DNA of 64,000 nucleotides. Origin: Rhizobium etli CFN 42 (GTDB lineage: Bacteria > Pseudomonadota > Alphaproteobacteria > Rhizobiales > Rhizobiaceae). The notes below the pieces were generated by a model, which was not told the origin of the DNA, made no database searches, and was given only the letters and a program-made list of their open reading frames with translations. The stretch is from the NCBI RefSeq assembly GCF_000092045.1, contig NC_007764.1, positions 1 through 64,000 on the forward strand, given 5' to 3'. Shown one piece after another: positions 24,254 to 33,302 of the stretch (positions are counted from its first letter, which is position 1; every line of letters starts with the position of its first letter). The translations under genes were made by a program, and so were the position numbers.

Positions 24254-25264
24254 ATGAAAACGACATTTGCTTTCGCGGCGGTTGCCGCATTTATGGCGGT
24301 CTCCGCGCCGGCGCACGCTGACAGCATGGTCTTCTCGAGCTGGGGCGGAACGACCCAGGATGCGCAGAAGGCGGCGTGGGCGAGCCCCTTCACCGAAAAG
24401 ACCGGCATCACCGTCGTGCAGGACGGCCCGACCGACTACGGCAAGCTCAAGGCCATGGTCGAGGCCGGCGAAGTCAACTGGGATGTCGTCGACGTCGAAG
24501 GCGACTATGCCGCCCAGGCCGGCAAGAACGGCCAGCTCGAGAAGCTCGACTTTTCCGTCATCGACAAGTCGAAGCTCGATCCGCGATTCGTCACCGATTA
24601 TTCGGTCGGCAGCTTCTATTATTCCTTCGTCATCGGCTGCAATGCCGATGCCGTCAAAGCCTGCCCGAAGACGTGGGCCGACCTGTTCGACACCGCGAAA
24701 TTCCCCGGCAAGCGCACCTTCTACAAGTGGTCGGCTCCCGGCGTGATCGAAGCGGCGCTGCTTGCCGACGGTGTGCCTGCCGACAAGCTTTATCCGCTCG
24801 ATCTCGACCGCGCCTTCAAGAAGCTCGATACGATCAAATCCGATATTATCTGGTGGTCGGGCGGCGCCCAGTCGCAGCAGTTGCTGGCCTCCGCCGAAGC
24901 GCCTTTCGGCAGCGTCTGGAACGGCCGTATGACGGCGCTTGCGGCGACCGGCATCAAGGTGGAAACCTCCTGGGAGCAGAACATCACCGCCGCCGATGCG
25001 CTCGTCGTGCCGAAGGGCGCGCCGAATGCCGAGGCTGCCATGAAGTTCATCGCGCTGGCAACCTCGGCCGAACCGCAGGCTGCCCTTGCAAAGGCTACGG
25101 GATATGCGCCCATCAATATTGACTCGGCCAAGCTGATGGACCCGGAGACGGCCAAGACCCTGCCGGACCAGCAGACGGCAAGCCAGGTGAATGCCGATAT
25201 GAATTATTGGGCAGAGAACCGCGATGCCATCGGCGAGAAGTGGTACGCCTGGCAGGCGAAATAA
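24254..25264 (+). CDS. Polyamine-type ABC transporter periplasmic binding protein
   Basis: 336-residue PotD/PotF-type binding protein. A signal peptide (FAFAAVAAFMAVSAPAHA) is followed by DSMVFSSWGGTTQDAQK, the family start. NWDVVDVEGDYAAQAGKNG and SDIIWWSGGAQSQQLLASAE are ligand-side segments. Binding proteins of this cluster recognise cationic small molecules such as putrescine and spermidine, and related ones bind quaternary-ammonium compounds, which would suit trigonelline. It is followed by two permeases and an ATPase, so it is a complete importer. GGGATAAGGGAAC precedes the ATG. Confidence 0.86.
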   Translation: MKTTFAFAAVAAFMAVSAPAHADSMVFSSWGGTTQDAQKAAWASPFTEKTGITVVQDGPTDYGKLKAMVEAGEVNWDVVDVEGDYAAQAGKNGQLEKLDFSVIDKSKLDPRFVTDYSVGSFYYSFVIGCNADAVKACPKTWADLFDTAKFPGKRTFYKWSAPGVIEAALLADGVPADKLYPLDLDRAFKKLDTIKSDIIWWSGGAQSQQLLASAEAPFGSVWNGRMTALAATGIKVETSWEQNITAADALVVPKGAPNAEAAMKFIALATSAEPQAALAKATGYAPINIDSAKLMDPETAKTLPDQQTASQVNADMNYWAENRDAIGEKWYAWQAK

Positions 25265-25378
25265 GTTGAAACTCGAGATGAACAGGCACGGCGAAGATCG
25301 CCGTGCCCCACGGCGCCGGTGCCAATCGGTTGCATTCGGCGCGTGCCCCGCGGAAATTGACGGGTGGGAAGGACTGTC

Positions 25379-26251
25379 ATGTCGACGTATAGCGACGCCT
25401 CCGGCGCAATCATGCCTCTGCCAAAGATACGCAGGGCAACAGGTTTTGGCGGGGTCGTTCCGGCTCTTGCCTTTGTGGGCATCTTCTTTGTCGCGCCGGT
25501 GGCGATACTGCTGCTGCGCAGCGTCCTGGAGCCCGTTCCGGGCCTTGGAAATTATGCCCAGCTGATCGGCTCTGCCACCTATCTCAAGATTTTCGCCAAT
25601 ACTTTCATCGTCTCAGGCTTCGTCACCGCGATTTCGCTGGCGATCGGATTTCCCGTCGCCTGGGCGCTGGCGATCATGCCCGGTCGGCTGAGCTCGGTGA
25701 TCTTTGCGATTCTGCTGCTGTCGATGTGGACCAACCTGCTGGCCCGCACCTATGCCTGGATGGTGCTGCTGCAACGGACCGGACTCATCAACAAGATGCT
25801 GATGGGAATGGGTCTGATCGATCAGCCGCTGGCGCTCGTCAACAATCTGACCGGTGTCACGATCGGCATGACCTACATCATGCTGCCCTTCATCATCCTG
25901 CCGCTCTACGGCGTGATCAAGAAGATCGATCCGTCGACGTTGCAGGCGGCCGCCCTTTGCGGCGCCAACCGCTGGCAGTGCCTGACGCGTGTTCTGCTGC
26001 CGCTGGCCATGCCCGGCATGGCGGCCGGCGCCCTGATGGTCTTCGTGATGTCGCTCGGCTATTTCGTCACGCCCTCGCTTCTTGGCGGCACCGCCAACAT
26101 GATGCTGGCAGAACTGATCGCGCAGTTCGTGCAGTCGCTGGTCAACTGGGGAATGGGCGGCGCGGCGGCGCTGGTGCTCCTGGTGGTGACGCTCTCGCTT
26201 TATGCTGTGCAGCTGCGTTTCTTCGGCAACCAGAATCCGGGAAGGCGTTGA
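25379..26251 (+). CDS. Polyamine-type ABC transporter permease 1 (PotB-like)
   Basis: 290-residue inner-membrane permease. After a short cytoplasmic leader (MSTYSDASGAIMPLPKIRRA) there are about six membrane segments and the EAA coupling loop LQAAALCGANRWQCLTRVLLP. The start is ATG 25379, six bases after GGAAGGA; the frame opens five codons earlier. A 114-bp gap separates it from the binding protein gene. It pairs with the next permease as a heterodimer. Confidence 0.85.
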   Translation: MSTYSDASGAIMPLPKIRRATGFGGVVPALAFVGIFFVAPVAILLLRSVLEPVPGLGNYAQLIGSATYLKIFANTFIVSGFVTAISLAIGFPVAWALAIMPGRLSSVIFAILLLSMWTNLLARTYAWMVLLQRTGLINKMLMGMGLIDQPLALVNNLTGVTIGMTYIMLPFIILPLYGVIKKIDPSTLQAAALCGANRWQCLTRVLLPLAMPGMAAGALMVFVMSLGYFVTPSLLGGTANMMLAELIAQFVQSLVNWGMGGAAALVLLVVTLSLYAVQLRFFGNQNPGRR

Positions 26252-26252
26252 T

Positions 26253-27053
26253 ATGTTGCTCAATTTCGACCGTCTCGGCTGGTGGAAATATGTCCTGCTG
26301 GCGATCACGCTTCTGACCGCAGCCTTTCTGCTGCTGCCGATCGTCTTCATCGCGGCCCTGTCCTTCGGCTCCTCGCAATGGCTGATCTTTCCGCCGCCTG
26401 GCTGGACGCTTCAATGGTACAGCGAGCTTTTTGCCGATCCGCGTTGGGTGGAATCGGCTTTGACGAGCTTCAAGATCGCGGTCATCGTCACCATCCTGTC
26501 GGTGCTGCTCGGGCTGGTGACGTCCTTCGGGCTGGTGCGCGGTTCGTTCATGTTCCGCGATGCGCTGAAAGCGTTGTTCCTGACCCCGATGATCCTGCCG
26601 GTCGTGGTTCTCGCGGTTGCCCTCTACGCCTTCTTTCTCAGGATCGGCCTTGGCGGCACCCTGACGGGCTTCGTCATTTCGCACCTCGTGCTGGCGCTGC
26701 CCTTCTCGATCCTCTCCATATCCAGTGCGCTGGAGGGCTTCGACAAGTCGATCGAGGATGCGGCCGTGCTGTGCGGCGCCTCGCCTTTGGAAGCGAAGAT
26801 CAGGGTCACGCTTCCGGCGATCAGCCATGGGCTGTTTTCGGCCGCTGTCTTTTCGTTCCTGACCTCCTGGGACGAGGTGGTGGTGGCGATCTTCATGTCC
26901 AGCCCGACCCTGCAGACGCTGCCGGTAAAGGTGTGGGCGACGCTGCGGCAGGACCTGACGCCCGTTGTCGCTGCAGCATCGACCCTTCTCATCCTGTTGA
27001 CGATCATCTTGATGGCGCTGGTTGCCGTCGTGCGTAAGGTACTGAAACAATGA
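26253..27053 (+). CDS. Polyamine-type ABC transporter permease 2 (PotC-like)
   Basis: 266-residue permease, starting one base after the stop of its partner (MLLNFDRLGWWKYVLLAITL). Six hydrophobic segments and the coupling loop EDAAVLCGASPLEAKIRVTLP are visible, as well as the family-typical FSFLTSWDEVVVAIF. The stop overlaps the ATPase start by four bases (ATGA). The open frame extends upstream into the preceding gene but that part is shadow. Confidence 0.86.
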   Translation: MLLNFDRLGWWKYVLLAITLLTAAFLLLPIVFIAALSFGSSQWLIFPPPGWTLQWYSELFADPRWVESALTSFKIAVIVTILSVLLGLVTSFGLVRGSFMFRDALKALFLTPMILPVVVLAVALYAFFLRIGLGGTLTGFVISHLVLALPFSILSISSALEGFDKSIEDAAVLCGASPLEAKIRVTLPAISHGLFSAAVFSFLTSWDEVVVAIFMSSPTLQTLPVKVWATLRQDLTPVVAAASTLLILLTIILMALVAVVRKVLKQ

Positions 27054-28129
27054 GCGAACCATTCCTTCAGATCCGCGGAATACGTAAGGAATACGGCCCT
27101 GTGGTTGCCGTGCACGACGTCAATCTCGATGTCCGGCGCGGTGAATTCCTGACTTTCCTCGGCCCTTCCGGATCCGGCAAGAGCACGACGCTCTACATCC
27201 TGGCCGGCTTTGAAAACCCGACCAAAGGCGACATCACCCTCGAGGGCAGGACGCTGCTCGTCACGCCGTCGCACAAGCGCAATATCGGCATGGTGTTCCA
27301 GCGCTACACCCTGTTTCCGCATCTGACGGTGGGTGAAAACATCGCCTTTCCGCTGAAGGTCCGACGCAAGGCGAAGGCCGAGATCGACAGCAAGGTGAAG
27401 GAGATGCTGCGCCTCGTCCGGCTCGAAGGCTTCGAGGATCGCAAGCCGGCGCAGATGTCAGGCGGTCAGCAGCAGCGTGTCGCTCTTGCCAGAGCCCTTG
27501 CCTATGATCCGCCGGTGCTTCTGATGGACGAGCCGCTGTCGGCGCTCGACAAGAAGCTGCGCGAGGAAATCCAGCATGAAATCCGCCGCATCCACCAGCA
27601 GACCGAAGTGACGATCCTTTACGTCACGCACGACCAGGAAGAGGCGCTGCGGCTCTCCGACCGCATTGCCGTCTTTTCCAAGGGCGTCATCGATCAGATC
27701 GGAACAGGTCCGGAGCTCTACGCCAATCCCAAGACCCGTTTCGTTGCCGAATTCATCGGCGACAGCGACTTCATTTCATGCGACTTGGTGTCGTCCTCCG
27801 ATGGACAAGCCACCATTGCGCTCGGCGGCGGAACCATCTTCAATCAGATTCCGGTGCATGGAAAAGGGGCGTCCGGCGCAAGGGCGGCGCTGATGCTGAG
27901 GCCGGAGCGCATCCGGCTGTCGCGCGCGAGAGCCGCAGGCGCAGGTCTTGCCGCGACCGTCAGCGACATTACCTTTCTCGGCAACAACATCCACGTCTCC
28001 ACAGAGACGGCGACAGGCGAGGCGCTTTCCGTTCGCTTGCCGTTCGGTCATGAGGCTATTGCCGGTCTCAACCGTGGAGATATAGTCCATCTCGATTTCG
28101 ATCCCGGCGCCGCTCACGTATTCTGTTGA
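27050..28129 (+). CDS. Polyamine-type ABC transporter ATP-binding protein (PotA-like)
   Basis: 359-residue ABC ATPase with C-terminal TOBE domain. Walker [10 protein letters not shown] is at residues 38-46, followed by the Q-loop in GMVFQRYTLFPH, the signature [15 protein letters not shown] and Walker B LLMDEPLSALD. The TOBE region includes LMLRPERIRLSRA. It completes the binding-protein/permease/permease/ATPase set of the operon. The succinate-semialdehyde dehydrogenase gene begins 10 bp after its stop. Confidence 0.88.
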   Translation: MSEPFLQIRGIRKEYGPVVAVHDVNLDVRRGEFLTFLGPSGSGKSTTLYILAGFENPTKGDITLEGRTLLVTPSHKRNIGMVFQRYTLFPHLTVGENIAFPLKVRRKAKAEIDSKVKEMLRLVRLEGFEDRKPAQMSGGQQQRVALARALAYDPPVLLMDEPLSALDKKLREEIQHEIRRIHQQTEVTILYVTHDQEEALRLSDRIAVFSKGVIDQIGTGPELYANPKTRFVAEFIGDSDFISCDLVSSSDGQATIALGGGTIFNQIPVHGKGASGARAALMLRPERIRLSRARAAGAGLAATVSDITFLGNNIHVSTETATGEALSVRLPFGHEAIAGLNRGDIVHLDFDPGAAHVFC

Positions 28130-28139
28130 AAGTTGTCCC

Positions 28140-29594
28140 ATGAAACTCAATGATCCCTCGTTGTTCCGTCAGGCATGCCCCATCGCTGATCGCTGGATCG
28201 AAGCGGAAGGTCGCGCGTCGGCCATGGTCCGCAATCCGGCGACAGGGGAGGTGCTGGGTTCGGTCCCTGATTTCGGTGCGGCGGAAACGGAAGAAGCCAT
28301 CGCCGCCGCAGTCGTTGCTCAGAAGCTTTGGGCGAAGAAGACCGCCGGTGAGCGCGCAACCGTGCTCAAGACATGGCACCGCCTGATGATCGAAAACCGC
28401 GACGATTTGGCGATGATCCTGACGCTAGAACAGGGAAAACCGCTTGCTGAAGCCAAGGGGGAAATCACCTATGGTGCGAGCTTCATCGAATGGTTCGCCG
28501 AGGAGGCACGACGCATCAACGGCGAGATCGTACCGGGACATCAGCCGGACAAGCGGATCCTCGTGCTGCGCCAGCCGGCCGGCGTGGTGGCGGCGATCAC
28601 GCCCTGGAATTTTCCGAATGCGATGATCACCCGCAAGATCGGCCCCGCGCTTGCCGCCGGCTGCGCCGTCGTTCTCAAGCCGGCGCTGCAGACGCCGTTC
28701 TCCGCCATCGCGATCGCCGTCCTCGCTGAGCGCGCCGGCCTGCCGGCGGGGCTCCTCAACATTGTCACAGGTGACGCAGCCGCAATCGGCGGGGCGCTGA
28801 CCGCCAGCCGCGACGTCCGGGTCCTGACCTTCACCGGCTCCACCCGGACGGGCGAGCTGCTTTATCGGCAATGTGCGCCGACGATCAAGAAGCTCGGCCT
28901 CGAGCTCGGCGGCAATGCACCCTTCATCGTGTTCGACGACGCCGATCTCGACGCGGCTGTCGAAGGCGCCATCATCGCCAAGTTCCGCAACAACGGTCAG
29001 ACCTGCGTCTGCGCCAACCGGCTTTATGTCCAGGACGGCGTCTACGAGGCATTTGCAGCCAAGCTCGCGGAGGCCGTTTCAAAGTTGAAGGTCGGCAACG
29101 GTCTGGAGCGTGACGTCGTGCTTGGCCCGCTCATCGACGACAATGCGGTTGCCAAGGTCGAAAGCCATATTCAGGATGCCGTGGCAAAGGGTGCCGGGAT
29201 CGTAACGGGAGGCAAGCGCCACGCGCTTGGCGGCCATTTCTTCGAGCCGACCATTCTGCGTGACGTTGCCGCCGGCATGCAGGTGGCGCGTGAAGAAACG
29301 TTTGGACCTCTTGCGCCGCTTTTCCGGTTCCGCGACGAGCAGGACGTCATCGAGCAGGCAAATGACACCGAGTTCGGCCTTGCCTCCTATTTTTACGCGC
29401 GCGATCTATCGCGGGTCTTCCGCGTGGCCGAAGCGCTCGAATATGGAATGGTCGGGGTCAACACCGGTCTTGTCTCCACCGCGGAGGCGCCATTCGGCGG
29501 CGTCAAGATGTCGGGTCTCGGCCGCGAAGGCTCCAGGCACGGATTGGACGAATATACCGAGCTCAAATATGTATGCCTGGGCGGCATTGCCTGA
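28140..29594 (+). CDS. NAD(P)-dependent succinate-semialdehyde dehydrogenase (GabD/TgnE-like)
   Basis: 484-residue aldehyde dehydrogenase of the GabD type. Glu255 is in LELGGNAP and the nucleophile Cys289 in GQTCVCANR; a second cysteine two residues later is typical of succinate-semialdehyde dehydrogenases. FTGSTRTGELLYRQ and the C-terminal GREGSRHGLDEYTELKYVCLGG also match GabD. It converts succinate semialdehyde to succinate, the entry to the TCA cycle. That is the last step of the trigonelline pathway (TgnE) as well as of GABA and pyridine breakdown. Its place at the end of the operon supports a C4 dicarboxylate end product. Confidence 0.86.
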   Translation: MKLNDPSLFRQACPIADRWIEAEGRASAMVRNPATGEVLGSVPDFGAAETEEAIAAAVVAQKLWAKKTAGERATVLKTWHRLMIENRDDLAMILTLEQGKPLAEAKGEITYGASFIEWFAEEARRINGEIVPGHQPDKRILVLRQPAGVVAAITPWNFPNAMITRKIGPALAAGCAVVLKPALQTPFSAIAIAVLAERAGLPAGLLNIVTGDAAAIGGALTASRDVRVLTFTGSTRTGELLYRQCAPTIKKLGLELGGNAPFIVFDDADLDAAVEGAIIAKFRNNGQTCVCANRLYVQDGVYEAFAAKLAEAVSKLKVGNGLERDVVLGPLIDDNAVAKVESHIQDAVAKGAGIVTGGKRHALGGHFFEPTILRDVAAGMQVAREETFGPLAPLFRFRDEQDVIEQANDTEFGLASYFYARDLSRVFRVAEALEYGMVGVNTGLVSTAEAPFGGVKMSGLGREGSRHGLDEYTELKYVCLGGIA

Positions 29595-29651
29595 TCCTCA
29601 ACATATGCGTTCCAGCGCCACCCGCCTTTCAGGCGAGACGCTGTAGCGCTT

Positions 29652-30476
29652 ATGCAGGGGCAATCAAAGATCGGCATGCCTCTCGTCAGCATTGCCATGT
29701 ACCTGACATCCCGGCCGCTCGCCGAGGCGACGGCCGAACTCTGGTCGTTTCTCCGGCGCTACCTCCTGCATGCCGGCCTCATGGGGTTGCCTGAAACGCT
29801 CGACCAGTCGGTTGCATATGACGAAGCCTGGCTGAGGCCGGATCTGCTTCTGTCGCAGACATGCGGCTATCCTTTTGCCACGAGCCTGCGCGGCCGGGTG
29901 CGGCTGGTGGCCACGCCCGTCTATAGCCATCCCGACTGCGATGGGCCGCTGATGCGCAGCTTCATCATCGTTCGGAAGAATTCGTCCCTTCGCGTGCTGG
30001 AGGATCTGCGCGGCACGACAGCTGCGATCAACAGCCATAACAGCAAATCCGGGCGCAATCTCTTTCGCGCCGCCGTCGCTCCGCTTGCGCGCAACGGCCG
30101 CTTGTTTGAGCGGATCATCGAAACAGGCAGCCACGGCGGCAGCATTGCCGCCGTTATCGAGGGCAGGGCGGAAAGCGCGGCCATCGATTGTATCACTCTC
30201 GAGAATATCCGCCGCTTCGATTCCGCCAAGGTCGAGGGCATCCGGATCATCGCCGAAACGCCCAAGGCGCCCGGTCTGCCGTTCATCTCATCAGGCGGCG
30301 CATCGAGCCAAACAATCCTCCTCCTCCGAGGAGCGTTGCATGCGGCCATCAGAGAGCCGTCCTTGGCGGCCACGCGCGCCACGCTCGGACTCGTTGATAT
30401 CGCGCTGCTCTCCGAAGCGGATTACGAGCCGCTCATCTCATTTGCCGGCGATGCATTGTCGCAGCTGAGAGCTTGA
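29652..30476 (+). CDS. PhnD/SsuA-type substrate-binding family protein, no signal peptide
   Basis: 274-residue protein with the fold of phosphate/phosphonate binding proteins (COG3221): [20 protein letters not shown] at the start, [21 protein letters not shown], and a middle block [21 protein letters not shown]. No signal peptide is visible; the sequence begins [18 protein letters not shown]. It could be a cytoplasmic sensor or enzyme-like homologue, or its true start may be elsewhere. It follows the succinate-semialdehyde dehydrogenase by 57 bp and ends the module. Its ligand is unknown. Confidence 0.72.
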   Translation: MQGQSKIGMPLVSIAMYLTSRPLAEATAELWSFLRRYLLHAGLMGLPETLDQSVAYDEAWLRPDLLLSQTCGYPFATSLRGRVRLVATPVYSHPDCDGPLMRSFIIVRKNSSLRVLEDLRGTTAAINSHNSKSGRNLFRAAVAPLARNGRLFERIIETGSHGGSIAAVIEGRAESAAIDCITLENIRRFDSAKVEGIRIIAETPKAPGLPFISSGGASSQTILLLRGALHAAIREPSLAATRATLGLVDIALLSEADYEPLISFAGDALSQLRA

Positions 30477-30525
30477 GCCGTTCTGATGCGTAACAGTCCG
30501 GCGAATGGCCTCTGGTCTGGCGCGA

Positions 30526-30699
30526 GCCCCCGACCGCTGCGATAATGCTGATTTCCACGGCTAATTCCGGAGCCGCAAGTCTTGCTTCGACTGCGGGACG
30601 CGCTGGCGTACGGCCCGATGGCACCCAGGCGTCCCAGACCGCATTCATCTCTCCGAAGCGGGACATATCTGCAAGCCAAGTCGTCGCGCTGAGGATACG
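30526..30699 (-). pseudogene. RidA/YjgF-family C-terminal fragment
   Basis: The minus strand encodes about 58 residues that look like the second half of a RidA (enamine/imine deaminase) protein: [20 protein letters not shown], then [21 protein letters not shown] and an EISIIAAV end. No N-terminal half or start codon is found upstream in any frame, and after the end the frame runs on into unrelated sequence. It is a truncated remnant facing the catabolic operon, occupying most of the 350-bp gap between the PhnD-like gene and the next toxin-antitoxin pair. Confidence 0.7.
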
Positions 30700-30774
30700 T
30701 GGTCTTGGTGCCAGGGCCGCCGCTGCGCCCCGACCCCATTCTGAGGATCGGGTGTTTGAGGGCAAGCGTGATCA

Positions 30775-30806
30775 ATATTGACAATATGTGCTACGCCACC
30801 CATCAT
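30775..30806 (+). promoter_or_regulatory. Promoter and operator of the ParD/ParE-like pair
   Basis: A 13-bp palindrome ATATTGACAATAT (30775-30787) overlaps a consensus TTGACA -35 (30778-30783); CATCAT (30801-30806) is a possible -10 with a 17-bp spacer. The antitoxin start follows 24 bp later. An antitoxin dimer bound to this palindrome would repress its own operon. Confidence 0.5.
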
Positions 30807-30829
30807 AAGACGAAACGAAAGGGTTGCCG

Positions 30830-31081
30830 GTGGCATCGGGTAGCATTCATGTGAAGGTCAGTGGGCAGTTGCAGGATCATATCCAGCAGCAGGTTGGCGA
30901 TGACGGCCTTTATGAGAACGCCAGCGAGTATATTCGCGCGCTCATTCGCCGCGACTTGCAGACCCGTAATGAAGCCTGGGACATGCTGCAAAGAGAGATC
31001 GCGCCCGCGATGCGGGCCGAAGACAGCGAATTCGTCGCGGTTACGGCCGAAGACGTCATCCGCCGTAACAAGCGTCGATAA
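30830..31081 (+). CDS. ParD-like antitoxin
   Basis: 83-residue antitoxin of the ParD/CC2985 type with an N-terminal ribbon-helix-helix: IHVKVSGQLQDHIQQQV forms the DNA-binding strand and first helix, and YENASEYIRALIRRDL the second helix. The C-terminal tail (RAEDSEFVAVTAEDVIRRNK) would bind the toxin. I prefer the GTG at 30830, six bases after AAAGGG, over a TTG two codons upstream. The toxin gene follows after five bases. Confidence 0.82.
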   Translation: MASGSIHVKVSGQLQDHIQQQVGDDGLYENASEYIRALIRRDLQTRNEAWDMLQREIAPAMRAEDSEFVAVTAEDVIRRNKRR

Positions 31082-31086
31082 GCCTG

Positions 31087-31437
31087 ATGGTGGCCTATCG
31101 ATTTTATCCGCGCGCTGACGACGCGCAGGACAAGCTTTGGCGCGACACGGTTGAGGCGTGGGGTGAGAAGCAGGCGGATGCCTATATTCTCGGACTGCAC
31201 GCCTATTTGCAGCGGCTGTGCGAGGATCGGTCGATCTGGCGACAGCTTCCGCAACGTCTGGCGGTTCCGGCAGACATCAAGCGTTCAGCCTATTTCGGTC
31301 GTTGCGAACATCATTATGTGTTCTTTCGCGAGCTTAAGAACGGCGATCTTGGTGTCATGAGCATGCTTCACGAGCGGATGAATCTGCCGGTCCGGCTCAA
31401 GGAGGATCTGGCGGCTCTCTCAAACGAACAACCGTGA
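31087..31437 (+). CDS. ParE-like toxin
   Basis: 116-residue toxin of the RelE/ParE superfamily, paired with the ParD-like antitoxin. Features are the N-terminal strand VAYRFYPRADDAQDKLW, the helix EKQADAYILGLHAYLQRL, and the C-terminal strands HHYVFFRELKNGDLGVMSML ending HERMNLP, typical of ParE. Relatives inhibit DNA gyrase. The gene ends 55 bp from the end of the minus-strand sugar transporter operon. It is unrelated in detail to the toxin at 84-407. Confidence 0.8.
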   Translation: MVAYRFYPRADDAQDKLWRDTVEAWGEKQADAYILGLHAYLQRLCEDRSIWRQLPQRLAVPADIKRSAYFGRCEHHYVFFRELKNGDLGVMSMLHERMNLPVRLKEDLAALSNEQP

Positions 31438-31492
31438 GGAGCGGCATCTTCGGTCGGTGGGATTGCTCCTCGAGGAGGGGCTTTAACCGGAC

Positions 31493-32470
31493 TCAGAACC
31501 GGTGTTCCGCTCCCTCCACCGGATCTGCCCAGACCGCCATGCCAGGCGCAAAAGGCGTTTCGCCTTCGGCGCGCACGACCATTTCGCCGAGGTCGGTGAC
31601 ATCGAGATAAAGGATCGCATCGGCGCCGAGCCGTTCCACATGGCGGATTCTGCCTTGCCACTGGCCCGGCCCTTCCGAAAGCCTGATATGTTCTGGACGG
31701 ATGCCGTATGTCGTGCAGTTCATTCGCCGTGCCGTCTCGCCGCTATAGAGGTTCATCTTCGGGCTGCCAATGAAGCCGGCGACGAAGGGCGTGGCGGGAT
31801 TGCGGTAGAGCTCCATCGGGCTGCCGATCTGCTCGACGGCGCCACCGTTCAAAACGACGATCTTGTCGGCCATCGTCATCGCCTCGACCTGGTCGTGGGT
31901 GACATAGATCATCGTCGAGTTCAGACGGGCATGGAGTTCCGAGATCTCCAGGCGCATCTGCGCCCTCAGCGAGGCATCGAGATTGGAGAGCGGCTCGTCG
32001 AACAGGAAGACCTTGGGATCGCGCACGATGGCGCGCCCGATGGCGACGCGCTGCCTCTGGCCGCCGGAAAGCGCTTTCGGTTTTCTCTGAAGCAGATGCG
32101 TGAGCTGCAGCGTTTCGGCCGCCGCCGCAACCTTTTCGGCGATCTCGGTCTTCGGGCGGCGGGCGAGCGAAAGCCCGAAGCCGATATTCTCGGCAACCGT
32201 CATATGCGGGTAGAGCGCGTAGCTCTGGAACACCATGGCGATGCCCCGCTCGGAAGGTTCGGCATAGGTCACGTCCTTGCCGCCGATGGTCAGCCTACCC
32301 GAGGTCGTCTCTTCCAGACCAGCGATGATGCGCAGCAGCGTCGACTTCCCGCATCCCGACGGGCCGACGAAGACGACGAATTCGCCGGAGGCAACCTCAA
32401 GATCGACTCCTTTGATGACTTCGAGTGCGCCGAAGCTCTTGCGAACCTGTTTGAGAGTGAGCTCAGCCAT
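31493..32470 (-). CDS. Sugar ABC transporter ATP-binding protein (UgpC/MalK type)
   Basis: 325-residue ABC ATPase with C-terminal TOBE domain. Walker [10 protein letters not shown] is at residues 36-44, the Q-loop in [14 protein letters not shown], the signature [15 protein letters not shown], Walker [13 protein letters not shown], and the TOBE region contains [13 protein letters not shown]. It energises the two permeases immediately upstream on the same strand. It is somewhat shorter than the usual 350-370 residues because the regulatory C terminus is abbreviated. As the last gene of the rhamnosidase operon it probably powers uptake of a rhamnose-containing glycoside. Confidence 0.88.
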   Translation of the reverse strand: MAELTLKQVRKSFGALEVIKGVDLEVASGEFVVFVGPSGCGKSTLLRIIAGLEETTSGRLTIGGKDVTYAEPSERGIAMVFQSYALYPHMTVAENIGFGLSLARRPKTEIAEKVAAAAETLQLTHLLQRKPKALSGGQRQRVAIGRAIVRDPKVFLFDEPLSNLDASLRAQMRLEISELHARLNSTMIYVTHDQVEAMTMADKIVVLNGGAVEQIGSPMELYRNPATPFVAGFIGSPKMNLYSGETARRMNCTTYGIRPEHIRLSEGPGQWQGRIRHVERLGADAILYLDVTDLGEMVVRAEGETPFAPGMAVWADPVEGAEHRF

Positions 32471-32474
32471 TCTG

Positions 32475-33302
32475 CTACCCTTTGACTCCGCCTGATGTCA
32501 TGCCTGCGACGATCTGGCGATTGAAGAAGATGAAGACGATCAGCGGCGGGATCGTCACGAGGAGGATGTTCATGAAGAGCAGATTGTACTGGCTCGAATA
32601 CATGCTCTGGAAATTGTAAAGCGTCAGCTGCACCGTCACGTTCTCCTTGCCCGGCAGGTAGTAGAGCGGATTGGTGAAGTCGTTGAAGATCGCGATCGAC
32701 TGGACGACGATATTGGTCACGGTCACCGGCTTCAGCAGCGGCAGGACCACCCGGAAGAAGATCTGCCTGGGCTTGGCGCCGTCGATCAGCGCCGCCTCGT
32801 CGAGGTCGCGCGGGATGGTCGAGATAAACGACCGATAGAGCAGGACCGAAAAGGAGAGATTATAGGCGACCTGGATCAGGATCATTCCGGTCATGGTCTT
32901 GAAGAGGCCGATGTCCTGCAAAAGGCCGATGGTGGGAACAACGGCCGGCGGCATCATCAGGCCCATGAACAGCGCAGCGAAAGCCACGCGGTTCCACGCC
33001 GTCTTACGGCGCTGCATCACATATCCGACCATCGCCGACAGCAGGATCAGGATCGCGACGGAAACGACCGTGATCAGCGTCGAATTGAAATAGGCAAGCA
33101 CGAGCTGATAGTCGCGCGCCTTGAAGACGGCGACGAGATTGTCCCAGAACAGCCAATGCTCAGGAAGTTCGAAATCGAGCCGGGAAGCCTCCGATTTGGA
33201 TTTCACCGCCTGCAGGGCGACGAAAACGAAAGGCATGACGAAGACGACGGCCGCGACGGCAAGGGCTATCGCGCCCGTCAGATAGGGGCGGACGCTTCTC
33301 AT
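32475..33302 (-). CDS. Sugar ABC transporter permease 2 (MalG type)
   Basis: 275-residue inner-membrane permease starting [20 protein letters not shown]. Six membrane segments are visible, and the coupling loop reads [21 protein letters not shown]; the C terminus [15 protein letters not shown] is a hallmark of MalG-type permeases. The start is ATG 33302, which overlaps the stop of permease 1 by four bases; the longer open frame to 33734 is a shadow of that gene. The ATPase follows after 4 bp. Confidence 0.87.
   Translation of the reverse strand: MRSVRPYLTGAIALAVAAVVFVMPFVFVALQAVKSKSEASRLDFELPEHWLFWDNLVAVFKARDYQLVLAYFNSTLITVVSVAILILLSAMVGYVMQRRKTAWNRVAFAALFMGLMMPPAVVPTIGLLQDIGLFKTMTGMILIQVAYNLSFSVLLYRSFISTIPRDLDEAALIDGAKPRQIFFRVVLPLLKPVTVTNIVVQSIAIFNDFTNPLYYLPGKENVTVQLTLYNFQSMYSSQYNLLFMNILLVTIPPLIVFIFFNRQIVAGMTSGGVKG

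Noticed and set aside
31466..31477. CTCCTCGAGGAG palindrome between the ParE-like toxin and sugar ATPase genes
   Set aside because: A perfect 12-bp symmetric site, but with no loop to form a hairpin terminator and no related copies nearby; possibly chance.
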